Notes under the pieces: generated by a model
What the model was told of the DNA's origin: nothing
Databases searched by the model: none
Seen by the model: only the letters and a program-made list of their open reading frames with translations
Shown here: positions 35,846 through 45,175 of the stretch, piece by piece
How positions within the stretch are numbered: position 1 is the first letter of the stretch
Layout: each line of letters begins with the position of its first letter
Program-made: the position numbers and the translations under genes
Source of the DNA: Pleomorphovibrio marinus
GTDB taxonomy: Bacteria; Bacteroidota; Bacteroidia; Cytophagales; Cyclobacteriaceae
Assembly: GCF_003347495.1 (NCBI RefSeq)
Contig: NZ_QCXY01000001.1
Span: 372,001-436,000 of the forward strand
DNA: 64,000 nucleotides
Direction of reading: 5' to 3'

Positions 35846-37309
35846 TCAGTACTTGTTTTTTAATTCCTCACCTGAGAAATCACCTTCCAATTCCAGTAAA
35901 TACCCATTTAAAACAGCGTACTTCAGCCCATCCTCCCCCTCCAAATAAAAATTTGCACTACTCCCCATCCCAATCTCTGAATCCGTATTTTCTTTTGCCG
36001 ATAACATCATGATAGGAAGATTATGAAGCCTGCCCTTCCAATCTTCTGGAGATTTAACCCACATATAACCCTCCTTTAGCATCTTCCAAGCATCAGAAAC
36101 CGAATACTCATCATGGTTTACCTCTCCCTCATATACCTTTCCTTCCTGCACTCGCAACCCCTTTGCCTCCAGCTCAACATAACCAAAAAAAGTGGACAAA
36201 TCCCCCCAATCCTGGATGTTTCCCCTTACAAAATAATCTTTCCCCACAGTGTGCTCCCCTCTTCTAATCCCTATATCCGTGGTATATTCCACGCCCTCCT
36301 GATCGACGGTGGCATTTTTTATCAACACATCCATTAGCCGACTTTCGTTGTCTGGAATAGAAAAATAATCCTCCTCCTTATAGCGTTCGTATCCTTCACT
36401 TGCTATTTCATACAAAGCGCCCAAAATGGCCATGAAGTTTAGTTTACGGATATACTGCTTTTCAGGGTCATTTGGATATCCACCTGATTCTATGAGTATG
36501 GTACTTGTGCCCCATTTTTGAAAATTATCCCCGAAAGCCCTGGGCTCGAAGGTATCATTGTACTTTCCCACATGTTGCGGCACTATTTCTTGAAGCACCC
36601 TGTTCATGCCGGCTATAACCTTCATGGCCTTTAACCTTACTTCATTCATCTCCCTTTCCTTATTGTATGCCGGAGCCAATACAGATATAGTGGCTGGATT
36701 TCGGCTGCCCAGGGTATTGTAATACGTGCTTTGGTCATGTAGGTTAAACCCAAAATGGGGGCTGAAATCATCCCGGGCATTTTTTAGGATTTCGGCTTCT
36801 ATGGAGGTGGTCCTCCGTGCATCCCTGTTCAAATCTATACCCAAGGCATTTCTACGCATGAACTGCTCCGCCCCATCTGGGTTGACCATTGGTATAACCC
36901 GAATGCTCAATCTTTCTTCCATCAATTCCCTAAGTGCCATAAAGGTAGAATCTTCCCCATCCAGAAAATTGAAGAGGTCAAACAAGGCCATGGTTGCCGT
37001 ACTTTCGTTACCGTGCATCTGTGACCATAGCAACACTTTAGTTGGGCCACTACCATAGGAAAGTTGAAAGATTTCCCTGCCTTTAACTGATCTTCCCAAA
37101 GTGTCCATTTTAAAGCTTTGGGCATGTTTTTCCAACAGGGGAATAATATCGGCATGAAAAAACCTCCTTTTTTCAAAAGCAGCTTCCTTGTATATTTCAA
37201 AGGCCTGCTCCAAGGAAGACGTGCTGGGAACTTCTGTAAACTCTGTCTCCCCGCAGGAAGAAAGAAAAAACAGGATAAGCGGTATTATCAAATTGTAGTA
37301 TTTGCACAT
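35846..37309 (-). CDS. M14 family zinc carboxypeptidase lipoprotein
   Basis: 487 residues from the ATG at 37309; this start puts a lipoprotein signal first (LILFFLSSC, Cys19). The M14 zinc motif HxxE is in QMHGNEST, with the third ligand in FNLHDQSTYY. Further signposts are VNPDGAEQFMRRNALGIDLNRD. The C-terminal 150 residues form an extra domain with GEHTVGKDYFVRG and similar beta strands. It likely trims peptides in the periplasm or at the outer membrane. It stands alone. Confidence 0.85.
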   Translation of the reverse strand: MCKYYNLIIPLILFFLSSCGETEFTEVPSTSSLEQAFEIYKEAAFEKRRFFHADIIPLLEKHAQSFKMDTLGRSVKGREIFQLSYGSGPTKVLLWSQMHGNESTATMALFDLFNFLDGEDSTFMALRELMEERLSIRVIPMVNPDGAEQFMRRNALGIDLNRDARRTTSIEAEILKNARDDFSPHFGFNLHDQSTYYNTLGSRNPATISVLAPAYNKEREMNEVRLKAMKVIAGMNRVLQEIVPQHVGKYNDTFEPRAFGDNFQKWGTSTILIESGGYPNDPEKQYIRKLNFMAILGALYEIASEGYERYKEEDYFSIPDNESRLMDVLIKNATVDQEGVEYTTDIGIRRGEHTVGKDYFVRGNIQDWGDLSTFFGYVELEAKGLRVQEGKVYEGEVNHDEYSVSDAWKMLKEGYMWVKSPEDWKGRLHNLPIMMLSAKENTDSEIGMGSSANFYLEGEDGLKYAVLNGYLLELEGDFSGEELKNKY

Positions 37310-37441
37310 AGTTGTCGGTGGTTGATTTAATGTTGTGAGTACAAATAGCAAATTTTAAGGAATTAATTCAATATCAAACTATTCTAATTTACCTTTATGG
37401 CTTAATTTTTACACAGTAAAAAACAACCACTACTTAAACCT

Positions 37442-38455
37442 ATGCAACTTGAATTTGAGGTTCGCCACCTTCCCTTAAAGCATACTTTCACCATCGCCCA
37501 CCAAAGTCGAGATGTACAGGAGACCATAATTGTGAAACTTTCACATGGTGGTCTTTTTGGGCTAGGGGAATCCACCACCAACCCCTTTTATGGGATGACG
37601 GTGGAAAACATGAGTTCCTCCCTAAAAAGGGCCTCAACGGCAGTGGAGGAATTGGGCATATCCCACCCTGAGAAAATATGGGAAGCTACCCGTGAACATT
37701 TTCTGGACAACCCCTTCGCCCAATGCGCCATGGACATTGCCGCCTGGGACCTGTATGCTAAATCAAAGGGGAAAAAACTGTATGAATTTTGGGGCTTAAA
37801 CCCAGCAAACATCCCACTCAGCAATTTCACCATAGGCATAGCCCCCCTTCCCAAAATGGTGGAGAAAATGAAAGAGATGGAATGGCCCATTTACAAAATC
37901 AAATTGGGTACAGACCATGACTTGGATATCGTCAGAGAACTAAGAAAACACACAGATGCGGTATTTAGAATAGACGCCAACTGTGCCTGGACTGCCGATC
38001 AAGCCATATCCTACTCCAAGGAGCTAAAGGAATTGGGGGTCGAGTTTATGGAACAACCCCTGGCCAAAGATGACTTGGAGGGAATGAGAAAAGTTTTTAA
38101 GGAAAGTAAACTTCCTATAATAGCGGATGAAAGCTGTATCGTCCCATCAGACGTAAAAAAATGCCATGGCCTTTTTCATGGAATCAACGTAAAGCTGGTA
38201 AAAGCAGGGGGAATAACCCCCGGGCTCAAAATGCTTGCAGAGGCAAAATCCCTAAATATGAAAACCATGGTGGGTTGTATGACTGAATCATCCGTAGGAA
38301 TCTCTGCCATAGCGCATTTAGCACCCTTGTTGGACTACGTAGACATGGATGGGGCCATGCTTTTGGCCAAGGATATAGCAGAAGGAGTAATAATTACCCC
38401 TGAAAAGGTCATATTCCCGGATCGACCCGGAACCGGAGCCCTCTTGTTGGATTAG
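37442..38455 (+). CDS. L-Ala-D/L-Glu (dipeptide) epimerase, enolase superfamily
   Basis: 337 residues. The catalytic KxK is at 152-154 (YKIKLG). Metal ligands are Asp178 (RIDANCAW), Glu204 (EQPL) and Asp229 (IADESC), and the opposite base is around Lys251 (NVKLVKAGG). This set identifies the muconate lactonising/dipeptide epimerase subgroup. Such enzymes recycle murein dipeptide L-Ala-D-Glu. It is followed 3 bp later by an AONS-like aminotransferase-fold gene, so the two form an operon. Confidence 0.88.
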   Translation: MQLEFEVRHLPLKHTFTIAHQSRDVQETIIVKLSHGGLFGLGESTTNPFYGMTVENMSSSLKRASTAVEELGISHPEKIWEATREHFLDNPFAQCAMDIAAWDLYAKSKGKKLYEFWGLNPANIPLSNFTIGIAPLPKMVEKMKEMEWPIYKIKLGTDHDLDIVRELRKHTDAVFRIDANCAWTADQAISYSKELKELGVEFMEQPLAKDDLEGMRKVFKESKLPIIADESCIVPSDVKKCHGLFHGINVKLVKAGGITPGLKMLAEAKSLNMKTMVGCMTESSVGISAIAHLAPLLDYVDMDGAMLLAKDIAEGVIITPEKVIFPDRPGTGALLLD

Positions 38456-38458
38456 GAT

Positions 38459-39526
38459 ATGCAGACTTTTCACACTAGTAGATTAGGGCGAAAAATCAAT
38501 GTAGGAAGTAAGGAATACCTGCATTTTAGTGGTACGGCTTATTTGGGCATGGCCAATCAATCCCATTTTGAGGAAAAACTCATGGAAGGGATTAAGCTTT
38601 TCGGTGGTAGCCACGGATCTAGCCGGAACAGTACTGTCCAACTGGGAATTTTTGAGGAATTTGAGAGGGAATTTGCTAAAAAGGCAGGTGCGGAGGACTC
38701 TATCTGTGTAAGTTCAGGATATCTTTCTGGCCTACTATGTACTTCCTATCTCAAAAGTGAATACGATCAAATTTGGGTGGCCCCTGGAAGTCATCCTGCC
38801 ATACTTCCACAGGGTATGAGCGGAGATCCTAGGGGGGATTTTTCGCAGTGGGCTGGATCTTGCGTGTCCAAATCCCAATCCCTGATAGGTCAGCGGATCC
38901 TCATTATTTCAAACGCAGTGAATGCCTTACACCCCGAAATTCATGATTTCGGATGGGTCAACAACCTTTCTTACCAAAATAAATACTGTCTTTTGATAGA
39001 TGACAGCCACGCCTTTGGGACTATACCTTCCGGGATCTATGGCACTTTTGCATCATGGAACCATCTAAACGCATCATTGATAGTCTGTGGTTCTTTGGCA
39101 AAAGCCATTGGTTTGCCAGGGGGAATTGTCCTGTCCGATAAAGCAACCTGTCAAAAATTGAGGGAAATGCCAATGTTCAGGGGAGCATCTCCAAGTGCTC
39201 CAGCCTTCTTGCATGCATTTATTCATAGTAAAGAAACCTATAAAGAGCAATGGGAAAAGCTTAGGGGAAATATCCTTTGGGTGAAGAAAAGCCTAGGGTC
39301 AATTTCTGGTGTCCATCCTTTCCCTGAATTCCCAGTGCTTTCTTTTAAGGAGGCGGGCTGGGTTAAAGAGCTTGAAAAGCAGGGAATAATTGTTTCCTCC
39401 TTCCCCTATCCGAGTATGCAAGACCCAACTGTGAATCGAGCGGTGATAAGTGCAGAACATACTGAAGGTGACCTTACTACTCTTGTGAATGCCTTCAGAA
39501 AATTATCGGAAAAATTAAAGAAATAA
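38459..39526 (+). CDS. PLP-dependent alpha-oxoamine synthase-like protein (BioF/KBL fold)
   Basis: 355 residues. Asp181 in LIDDSHAFGT and Lys215 in CGSLAKAIGLPGG are the PLP-contacting residues, matching the DDAHATG and GTLSKA motifs of 8-amino-7-oxononanoate synthase and 2-amino-3-ketobutyrate ligase. It is shorter than BioF (about 385) and no other biotin gene is near. Pairing with a dipeptide epimerase suggests a role in amino-acid or cell-wall peptide turnover, which is inference. Confidence 0.75.
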   Translation: MQTFHTSRLGRKINVGSKEYLHFSGTAYLGMANQSHFEEKLMEGIKLFGGSHGSSRNSTVQLGIFEEFEREFAKKAGAEDSICVSSGYLSGLLCTSYLKSEYDQIWVAPGSHPAILPQGMSGDPRGDFSQWAGSCVSKSQSLIGQRILIISNAVNALHPEIHDFGWVNNLSYQNKYCLLIDDSHAFGTIPSGIYGTFASWNHLNASLIVCGSLAKAIGLPGGIVLSDKATCQKLREMPMFRGASPSAPAFLHAFIHSKETYKEQWEKLRGNILWVKKSLGSISGVHPFPEFPVLSFKEAGWVKELEKQGIIVSSFPYPSMQDPTVNRAVISAEHTEGDLTTLVNAFRKLSEKLKK

Positions 39527-39685
39527 TTAATTGCCAAATAAACTAAATCAATTTCATTTATGAGCTTAACGCTTATTAAAAAGCCCATCCAATCCATACC
39601 CTAGGGTTATCGATGATGTCTCACGGTTTTTCTGATATGCTTTTGCCAAAATTTATTTTAATCACAACCACTGAATCCCTAACTT

Positions 39686-41443
39686 ATGCTTGACCAAAAT
39701 TCATCTTATTTCGGCCTGATAATGGTATTTCTTTTAATTTTATCGATAGGCAGTTGTAACCAAGCCCAATACGGAGACATTTCTCCGCTACAATTTCAAG
39801 TTACTTATCCTGCTGAGTTTGGGGAGGAGGGTTTTGACGGGAGATTGTTATTGCTCATCTCCAACAATGACGAGAAAGAACCCCGTTTTCAGATCAATGA
39901 TAACAACCACACCCAGCTGGTCTTTGGCCTTGATGTTGAAAATTGGAAGCCGGAGGAGGTTTTGGTAGTAGATGGCTCAGTATTCGGTTACCCATTAGGT
40001 TCGTTTGCGGAAATTCCACCCGGGGATTACTACGTGCAAGTATTGCTACACAAGTATGAGACATTTAATTTGTCGAATGGGCATACCGTGAAGCTACCTA
40101 TGGACCAGGGGGAGGGACAACAGTGGAACATTTCACCGGAAAATCTCTACAGTACACCAAAGAAAGTCGATATTGACCCACTCCGTCCCGACAAAATTGC
40201 GGTGGAACTAGATACAGAAATCCCCCCTATTTCACCGGAAGAGGATACGGAATACATCAAACATATACGTATCCAAAGTGATTTATTGACCGAGTTTTGG
40301 GGTCGCCCCATGCACTTACAAGCCAATGTGTTGGTGCCCCAGGGCTTTGATAAGGATAGTCCGGATCGATATCCCTTGATGATTTTTCACGGGCATTTCC
40401 CCAAAACATTTGAGGATTTTCGCACAGAGCCACCTAGCGCGGACCCTGACGATGGCATCTACAATGCACGTTTCGGGATCACAGGCTACCAATACATTCA
40501 GGAAAAGGAAGCCTATGATTTTTATCAGCAATGGATCAGCTCCGATTTCCCAAGGTTCATAGCCATAGAAATCCAACACCAAAATCCCTACTATGACGAT
40601 TCCTATGCAGTAAATTCCGCCAATATCGGCCCTTATGGAGACGCCATCACCTATGAGCTGATCCCACATGTAGAAGAATTGTTTAATGGTGTTGGGGAAG
40701 GTTGGGGCCGCTTTACCTATGGGGGTAGTACTGGTGGTTGGGAGGCCTTGGCGGTTCAGGTGTTTTACCCCACCGAATACAACGGCTGTTTTGCGGCTTG
40801 CCCTGACCCTATAGATTTTCGTGCCTTCACACAGGTCAATATTTATGAAGATGATAATGCCTACTATGACCGGGGAGATTTTCGCCAGGTGGCAAGGCCG
40901 GGAAGACGAAACAATAAGGGGCAACTATTTTCTACCTTAGAGCAGATGAATTATCGGGAACTGGCACTGGGATCCCATACACGTTCTGGCGACCAATATG
41001 ATATATGGGAAGCGGTATATTCCCCAGTGGGAGAAAATGGATATCCCAAGCGGATTTGGGATAAAAAGACAGGAGAAATTGATAAAGAAGTGGCGGTTTA
41101 CTGGCGTGAAAATTATGACTTACGGTATATAGTGGAAAGGGACTGGGAAACCATAGGGAAGGATCTGGAAGGAAAAATTCATATATACTGCGGTGATATG
41201 GACAATTACTACCTCAACAATGCCGTGGTGCTTATGGAGGATTTTCTAGAGGCCACCACTAGCCCCTACTATGCAGGAGAGGTAGATTACGGAGATATGG
41301 CCGAGCATTGCTGGAATGGCGATCATGAAAACCCCAACTACATCTCCAGGTTGAGGTACAACACCATGTATTTGCCCAAAATTAAAGAGCGCTTGAAAAG
41401 GACTGCTCCAAAAAACCATCGATTAGTGAACTGGGGAATTTAA
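39686..41443 (+). CDS. Secreted esterase-like alpha/beta hydrolase lipoprotein
   Basis: 585 residues. Signal with Cys near 24 (LSIGSC). An N-terminal Ig/beta region spans about 30-180. The esterase domain has VNSANIGPYGDAITYELIP and a nucleophile elbow GGSTGGWEAL; His candidates are in MAEHCWNGDHENP. The layout resembles the putative-esterase (D-type) enzymes of Bacteroidota. Residues GYPKRIWDKKTGEID suggest a carbohydrate-facing insert. Substrate unknown. It converges on the P1 peptidase gene 17 bp away. Confidence 0.72.
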   Translation: MLDQNSSYFGLIMVFLLILSIGSCNQAQYGDISPLQFQVTYPAEFGEEGFDGRLLLLISNNDEKEPRFQINDNNHTQLVFGLDVENWKPEEVLVVDGSVFGYPLGSFAEIPPGDYYVQVLLHKYETFNLSNGHTVKLPMDQGEGQQWNISPENLYSTPKKVDIDPLRPDKIAVELDTEIPPISPEEDTEYIKHIRIQSDLLTEFWGRPMHLQANVLVPQGFDKDSPDRYPLMIFHGHFPKTFEDFRTEPPSADPDDGIYNARFGITGYQYIQEKEAYDFYQQWISSDFPRFIAIEIQHQNPYYDDSYAVNSANIGPYGDAITYELIPHVEELFNGVGEGWGRFTYGGSTGGWEALAVQVFYPTEYNGCFAACPDPIDFRAFTQVNIYEDDNAYYDRGDFRQVARPGRRNNKGQLFSTLEQMNYRELALGSHTRSGDQYDIWEAVYSPVGENGYPKRIWDKKTGEIDKEVAVYWRENYDLRYIVERDWETIGKDLEGKIHIYCGDMDNYYLNNAVVLMEDFLEATTSPYYAGEVDYGDMAEHCWNGDHENPNYISRLRYNTMYLPKIKERLKRTAPKNHRLVNWGI

Positions 41444-41460
41444 AGCATAGGGTACTTTGC

Positions 41461-42582
41461 TCAGGGCCTTTCCAATAGCCATTCCCGTAATTGCTCTCTT
41501 GGCAAGGCCCTAACTTTCCTGCCATTCACCCCTTGCATATCTTCGGCGGCTATGAGTGAATTTATAATGGCTTCCTCGGTAGCTTCGATGGTCGCCATAA
41601 AAAGTGAAGAGATGTGATCGTTGTTTACAGCTTCATATTTTTGAGTCCGCTGCTGCCGTGTATCATGTGGAATTCGCATTTCCACTGCGGTGCTAAAGGC
41701 AATGACATAATCCCCACTCCCGTTGGAAGCTATTCCTCCGGTTCTGGCCAATCCCATCATTGCCCGCTTGGCTATGCGCTCCAGGTTTCTGTGCTCCAAT
41801 GGTGCGTCGGTAGCCACCACCATCATGCATGATCCATCTGCGGATTCTACGTGTTCTTTTAGACTGTATTTTCCTAATTTTTCGCCTACCTGCAGTCCAT
41901 CCATTTGAAGCACCCCGCCAAAATTACTCTGGACGAGAACCCCTACCGTATATCCACCTAGAGAGGCAGGAAGCTTTCTTGAAGAAGTCCCTATACCTGC
42001 TTTGAACCCAAAGGCCACTGTTCCGGTACCTGCTCCCACGTTCCCCTCTTTCACAGATCCTCCGGAGGCATTTTGTATGGCCTGAAGCACATGATTGGGA
42101 GTTACATGCATTCCCCTGATATCATTCAACCCTCCATCGTTGGTTTCTCCTACTACCGCATTTACTGATCTCACGTCATCATTTTCAGGGAAAGAAAAAG
42201 TATGTTCGATCAATCCATTAATCCCTGCAGCCACACTTAAGGTGTTCGTTAAAACAATTGGAGTCTCCAGATTTCCAAGTTCTTGTATTTGGCTGATGCC
42301 AGCCAGTTTGCCAAAACCATTGCCCACATAGACTGCCGCAGGAACCTTGCTCTTGAAAATATTTCCCCGGAAGGGCAAAATGGCCGTGACTCCCGTTCTC
42401 ACCTCCGCTCCCTCTAGAAGGGTGGCATGCCCTACTTCTACTCCTCCTACATCGGTGATTGCATTGAATGGGCCTGTTGGCAATACGCCTGGAGTGAAGC
42501 CAAGATCCCTTCCCCTTTGTTGTCCCATTGCAATTTGACAGAAAAGGGCTAGACCCAGCCACAAAGTAATGGTGATTTTCAT
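41461..42582 (-). CDS. P1 family (DmpA-like) peptidase, secreted
   Basis: Self-cleaving N-terminal nucleophile aminopeptidase of family S58. 374 residues from the ATG at 42582; the frame extends 14 codons upstream but into the repeat, and MKITITLWLGLALFC is a proper signal. Signposts: ITDVGGVEVGHATLLEG near the start, GNVGAGTGTVAFGFK in the middle, and the autocleavage/nucleophile region GGIASNGSGDYVIAFS. Known members release N-terminal D- or beta-amino acids. Its start codon is the right border of a repeat block. Confidence 0.88.
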   Translation of the reverse strand: MKITITLWLGLALFCQIAMGQQRGRDLGFTPGVLPTGPFNAITDVGGVEVGHATLLEGAEVRTGVTAILPFRGNIFKSKVPAAVYVGNGFGKLAGISQIQELGNLETPIVLTNTLSVAAGINGLIEHTFSFPENDDVRSVNAVVGETNDGGLNDIRGMHVTPNHVLQAIQNASGGSVKEGNVGAGTGTVAFGFKAGIGTSSRKLPASLGGYTVGVLVQSNFGGVLQMDGLQVGEKLGKYSLKEHVESADGSCMMVVATDAPLEHRNLERIAKRAMMGLARTGGIASNGSGDYVIAFSTAVEMRIPHDTRQQRTQKYEAVNNDHISSLFMATIEATEEAIINSLIAAEDMQGVNGRKVRALPREQLREWLLERP

Positions 42583-42670
42583 GTGTTTATAATTGATTTT
42601 TATTTGCCACATGGAATCTCGCAATCTTAATCATCCCTCCGTGTGTCGCTTGCGTCATGCTCGATTTCAT
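42583..42670 (-). repeat. Start-codon repeat, short unit upstream of the P1 peptidase gene
   Basis: Read on the minus strand it starts ATGAAATCGAGCATGACG and ends AATCAATTATAAACAC, flush with the peptidase ATG. It keeps the core GGAGGGATGATTAAGATTGC. Its own ATG opens a frame of 27 codons ending TAA just before the peptidase start. Nearly the same as the unit at 33697. Confidence 0.78.
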
Positions 42671-42842
42671 ATGTTTATAATTTCTTTTCAGCGGTCATAT
42701 AGCCTGCCCCTGCCTGCCCCGAACTTGCTTCGGGGAACTTGTTTCGGGGGAATCTCGCAACGCCCCGATAGCTATACGGGGCATCCCAGTGTGTGACGTG
42801 CTCGTCATGCCCTGACTGCCGTCAGGACAGGCTCGATTTCCT
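42671..42842 (-). repeat. Start-codon repeat, long unit
   Basis: Minus-strand long form, from GAAATCGAGCCTGTCCTGAC to GAAATTATAAACAT, joined to the short unit exactly at its ATG. Contains CCTGACGGCAGTCAGG, CCCCGAAGCAAGTTCGGGG and an extra CCCCGTATAGCTATCGGGG hairpin shared with the copy at 63846. The left ATG is missing here (replaced by AGG). Confidence 0.78.
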
Positions 42843-42884
42843 AGGGTAAAACGGATAAAGTGGTTAAAGATATTTTAGCCCTAA

Positions 42885-43358
42885 TTATTTTGTGCTTTCC
42901 AATATGGATTTAAGGTTTGCAGGAGAATAGTTAATGGATTTCAAGGTTTTCAAATCGGCACTACGATATACCAAGTATTTATCCCCATCCTTTTCGTAGA
43001 AGCAGTCCACTCCTTGCTGAAGGTAGTGGCTCATGGTGGACTTGGCCTCTTCTTCAGAATCACAAGCCTTGCTCATGTTAGACCTTTGCACCTCTTCAAA
43101 AAGTGACTTAAACTGATCGGCGAGTCCAAATTCCAATATAGCTCCAGAGAGGACATATTGCAAATCACATAGCGCATCCGCCACTTCTACCACATCCTGG
43201 TCCTCAATGGCTTGCTGCAGTTCCTTCAATTCCTCAGCCAAGAGAGAGACCCGAAGAGATGCTCTTTCTCGGGCCGGAATGGCTGGTTTTTCCAGAATGG
43301 GGTGTTTGAACAATCGATGAAAGGCCGCAACTGCGGCTAGGCTCCTCGGATCTTCCAT
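42885..43358 (-). CDS. MazG-like nucleotide pyrophosphohydrolase
   Basis: 157 residues of the all-alpha NTP pyrophosphatase fold. The metal motif reads EELKELQQAI then EVADALCDLQYVLSG, that is ExxE plus a later ExxD pair, near 57-90. An N-terminal helix (AAVAAFHRLFKHP) and a C-terminal variable part (KDGDKYLVYRSADLKTL) match the HisE/DR2231-like subgroup. It probably cleaves a noncanonical NTP or a related phosphate ester. It starts 30 bp downstream of the Gfo/Idh/MocA gene and may share its transcript. Confidence 0.78.
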   Translation of the reverse strand: MEDPRSLAAVAAFHRLFKHPILEKPAIPARERASLRVSLLAEELKELQQAIEDQDVVEVADALCDLQYVLSGAILEFGLADQFKSLFEEVQRSNMSKACDSEEEAKSTMSHYLQQGVDCFYEKDGDKYLVYRSADLKTLKSINYSPANLKSILESTK

Positions 43359-43387
43359 GCTTTTGTGAATCGATTTATTTTCATTAT

Positions 43388-44485
43388 TTATTCCAACATT
43401 ACTCTTTCCCCACTTTCCGCGCTCTGAATCGCAGCTTCCAAAATTTCCACTACTATCATATTATTTTCCAGGGAAGATAGATCGAAGGGTTCCACATTGA
43501 TTTCTTCATTAATCACTGCGGCAAAAAATGAAAAAGGGTCATCATAGGGATAGGGTCTTTTCTCTAATATCTCTGTGGTTTCTTCTTTGTCTCCTGCCAA
43601 TCTACTCGCAAATTCCAGGTTATTCTTAGCAATAAGGTAGCCAGTGGCTCCATATACTTCCATGTCTTTTCTGCTAAAGGGCCAGTTCCAAGAAGCTTGG
43701 ATCACTCCTTTGGTTTCTGGGTATTGAAGAAGTAGGGTAGCATCATCATCCACTTCAGGATAGATTTCCGGCTTGATCTGCTTCAGCTCTGCAGTTACGG
43801 ATAAAGGCCTTTCTCCCTTCATCAACCAAGTCATGAGGTTCGCTCCATAACACCCGAAATCAATTACTGCCCCTCCACCGTTTTGAGCAGGGTCGGTTAG
43901 CCAATCTAAAAACTCCTTATTGACGCCAATCTCTTTTGGTCCCTCATGGCCATCGTTAATGACTACTCTCCTAAGGGGGCCAATGGGGTTTTCTCCATGT
44001 ATTTGTTCAAAAACCTTATGATTAGTGGAATACCAGGTAGTTTCGTAATTAGTCAATAAATGAATACCATATCTTTCGGCCAAAGCTTGCATCTCCTTGG
44101 CATGCTCCGTGCTGATAGCCAAGGGTTTTTCTACCATTACATGAATACCTTTTGGGGCACAAACTTGGACTACTTCCAGATGTTCATAGATGGACCCGAA
44201 TGCAGTAACTCCATCCGGGAGGGTAACTGCAAAGAGTGACTCCATATCCGGGTACCAAAGATCCATGGATAGTCCATGCTGACCCAAAAATCGCTCGGCC
44301 AAGTCCTTATTGGGCTCTACCACTCCCACCATGGAAATGTCGCCCTTATCCTCTCTTCCTAGAATCCAGTGCACATGGGAATGTGTAAGGCCTACTACTG
44401 CAATTTTAACGGGTGCATTGTCCTGCGCAGAACCAGGGACATTTAAACAAAGGGTAAAAAAAAGAAAAGAAAAAAGTAATTTCAT
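43388..44485 (-). CDS. Gfo/Idh/MocA family oxidoreductase, exported
   Basis: 365 residues. Sec signal (MKLLFSFLFFTLCLNVPGSA) followed by the NAD(P)-binding fold KIAVVGLTHSHVHWIL. The catalytic segment EKPLA is near 120 and the substrate-domain sequence GGAVIDFGCYGANLMTWL follows. Secreted members of this family are frequent in Bacteroidota carbohydrate loci and some act as glycosidases rather than simple dehydrogenases. Substrate unknown. Next to a MazG-like gene. Confidence 0.82.
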   Translation of the reverse strand: MKLLFSFLFFTLCLNVPGSAQDNAPVKIAVVGLTHSHVHWILGREDKGDISMVGVVEPNKDLAERFLGQHGLSMDLWYPDMESLFAVTLPDGVTAFGSIYEHLEVVQVCAPKGIHVMVEKPLAISTEHAKEMQALAERYGIHLLTNYETTWYSTNHKVFEQIHGENPIGPLRRVVINDGHEGPKEIGVNKEFLDWLTDPAQNGGGAVIDFGCYGANLMTWLMKGERPLSVTAELKQIKPEIYPEVDDDATLLLQYPETKGVIQASWNWPFSRKDMEVYGATGYLIAKNNLEFASRLAGDKEETTEILEKRPYPYDDPFSFFAAVINEEINVEPFDLSSLENNMIVVEILEAAIQSAESGERVMLE

Positions 44486-44537
44486 AACTGAACAGGATTT
44501 GGATTGGGTTGAATGATCCTTAAAGTTAATGTTTTTT

Positions 44538-45152
44538 TTAATTGCCCTTCAGCCTTCTTATAATTTTTGTGAATGGGCCAGTTTCTTCCTGCTTGCGCTG
44601 AACCTTTCTTTTTTTTCTTGCTTTTTGCCTTTTCTTTTTGTTTTGCTCGCTACCTTTTACCAGCACATGCCTTACTGATACTCCAACTTGGCCCTGATAC
44701 CATGGTTCTCTACCTGCAATATTTACATTTGGCTTATAGTCCAAGCTAACATTCATTTTGAGCACTGTAAACTCCACCCCTACAATTAAATCTACCCCCA
44801 GGGTAGGGTTCCCATAGGTGTGGATAATTTGCATATCATCGGGTCTCTTTTCCCTGCTCTCCTCAATCCCTATAGAAGCTCCCGCCCCATAGTAATAATT
44901 AAACCTCCTACTTATTAGAGGTCGGTGCCTTGCGACCAAAAGGTGTGCGGTGGTATTTACATTAAAATCGGATTGTAAAATGGCCTCAGCAGTGAGTCCT
45001 TTCATCAATCGCTGCTTTCCACTGATTCCAAGGGTTCGGTAATGATTGTTGTTCCCAAGCCTTAAACCCGCAGTGGTACCGTAACTTTGGGCGAAGGTGA
45101 GGGTATTGCTGCTTACTATCAATATGGTCAGGAGAATAAGGATTTTAGGCAT
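44538..45152 (-). CDS. Secreted protein of unknown function
   Basis: 204 residues. Sec signal ends near residue 21 (LTFA). Strand-rich middle (SYGTTAGLRLGNNNHYRTLG, then VNTTAHLLVARHRP and NYYYGAGASIGIEE) suggests a small outer-membrane barrel. The C-terminal 35 residues are very basic (KKRQKARKKRKVQRK), which is unusual for a barrel. It starts 23 bp after a lipoprotein gene on the same strand. Family not recognised. Confidence 0.6.
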   Translation of the reverse strand: MPKILILLTILIVSSNTLTFAQSYGTTAGLRLGNNNHYRTLGISGKQRLMKGLTAEAILQSDFNVNTTAHLLVARHRPLISRRFNYYYGAGASIGIEESREKRPDDMQIIHTYGNPTLGVDLIVGVEFTVLKMNVSLDYKPNVNIAGREPWYQGQVGVSVRHVLVKGSEQNKKKRQKARKKRKVQRKQEETGPFTKIIRRLKGN

Positions 45153-45175
45153 GGTACGATAAGTCGGAATCTCCT

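Noticed and set aside
38459-39526. Biotin synthesis gene bioF
   Set aside because: Short for BioF and no other biotin gene nearby, so only the fold family is claimed.
42593-42796. Plus-strand frame across the repeat block
   Set aside because: Composition reflects repeat sequence; copies elsewhere do not keep it open.
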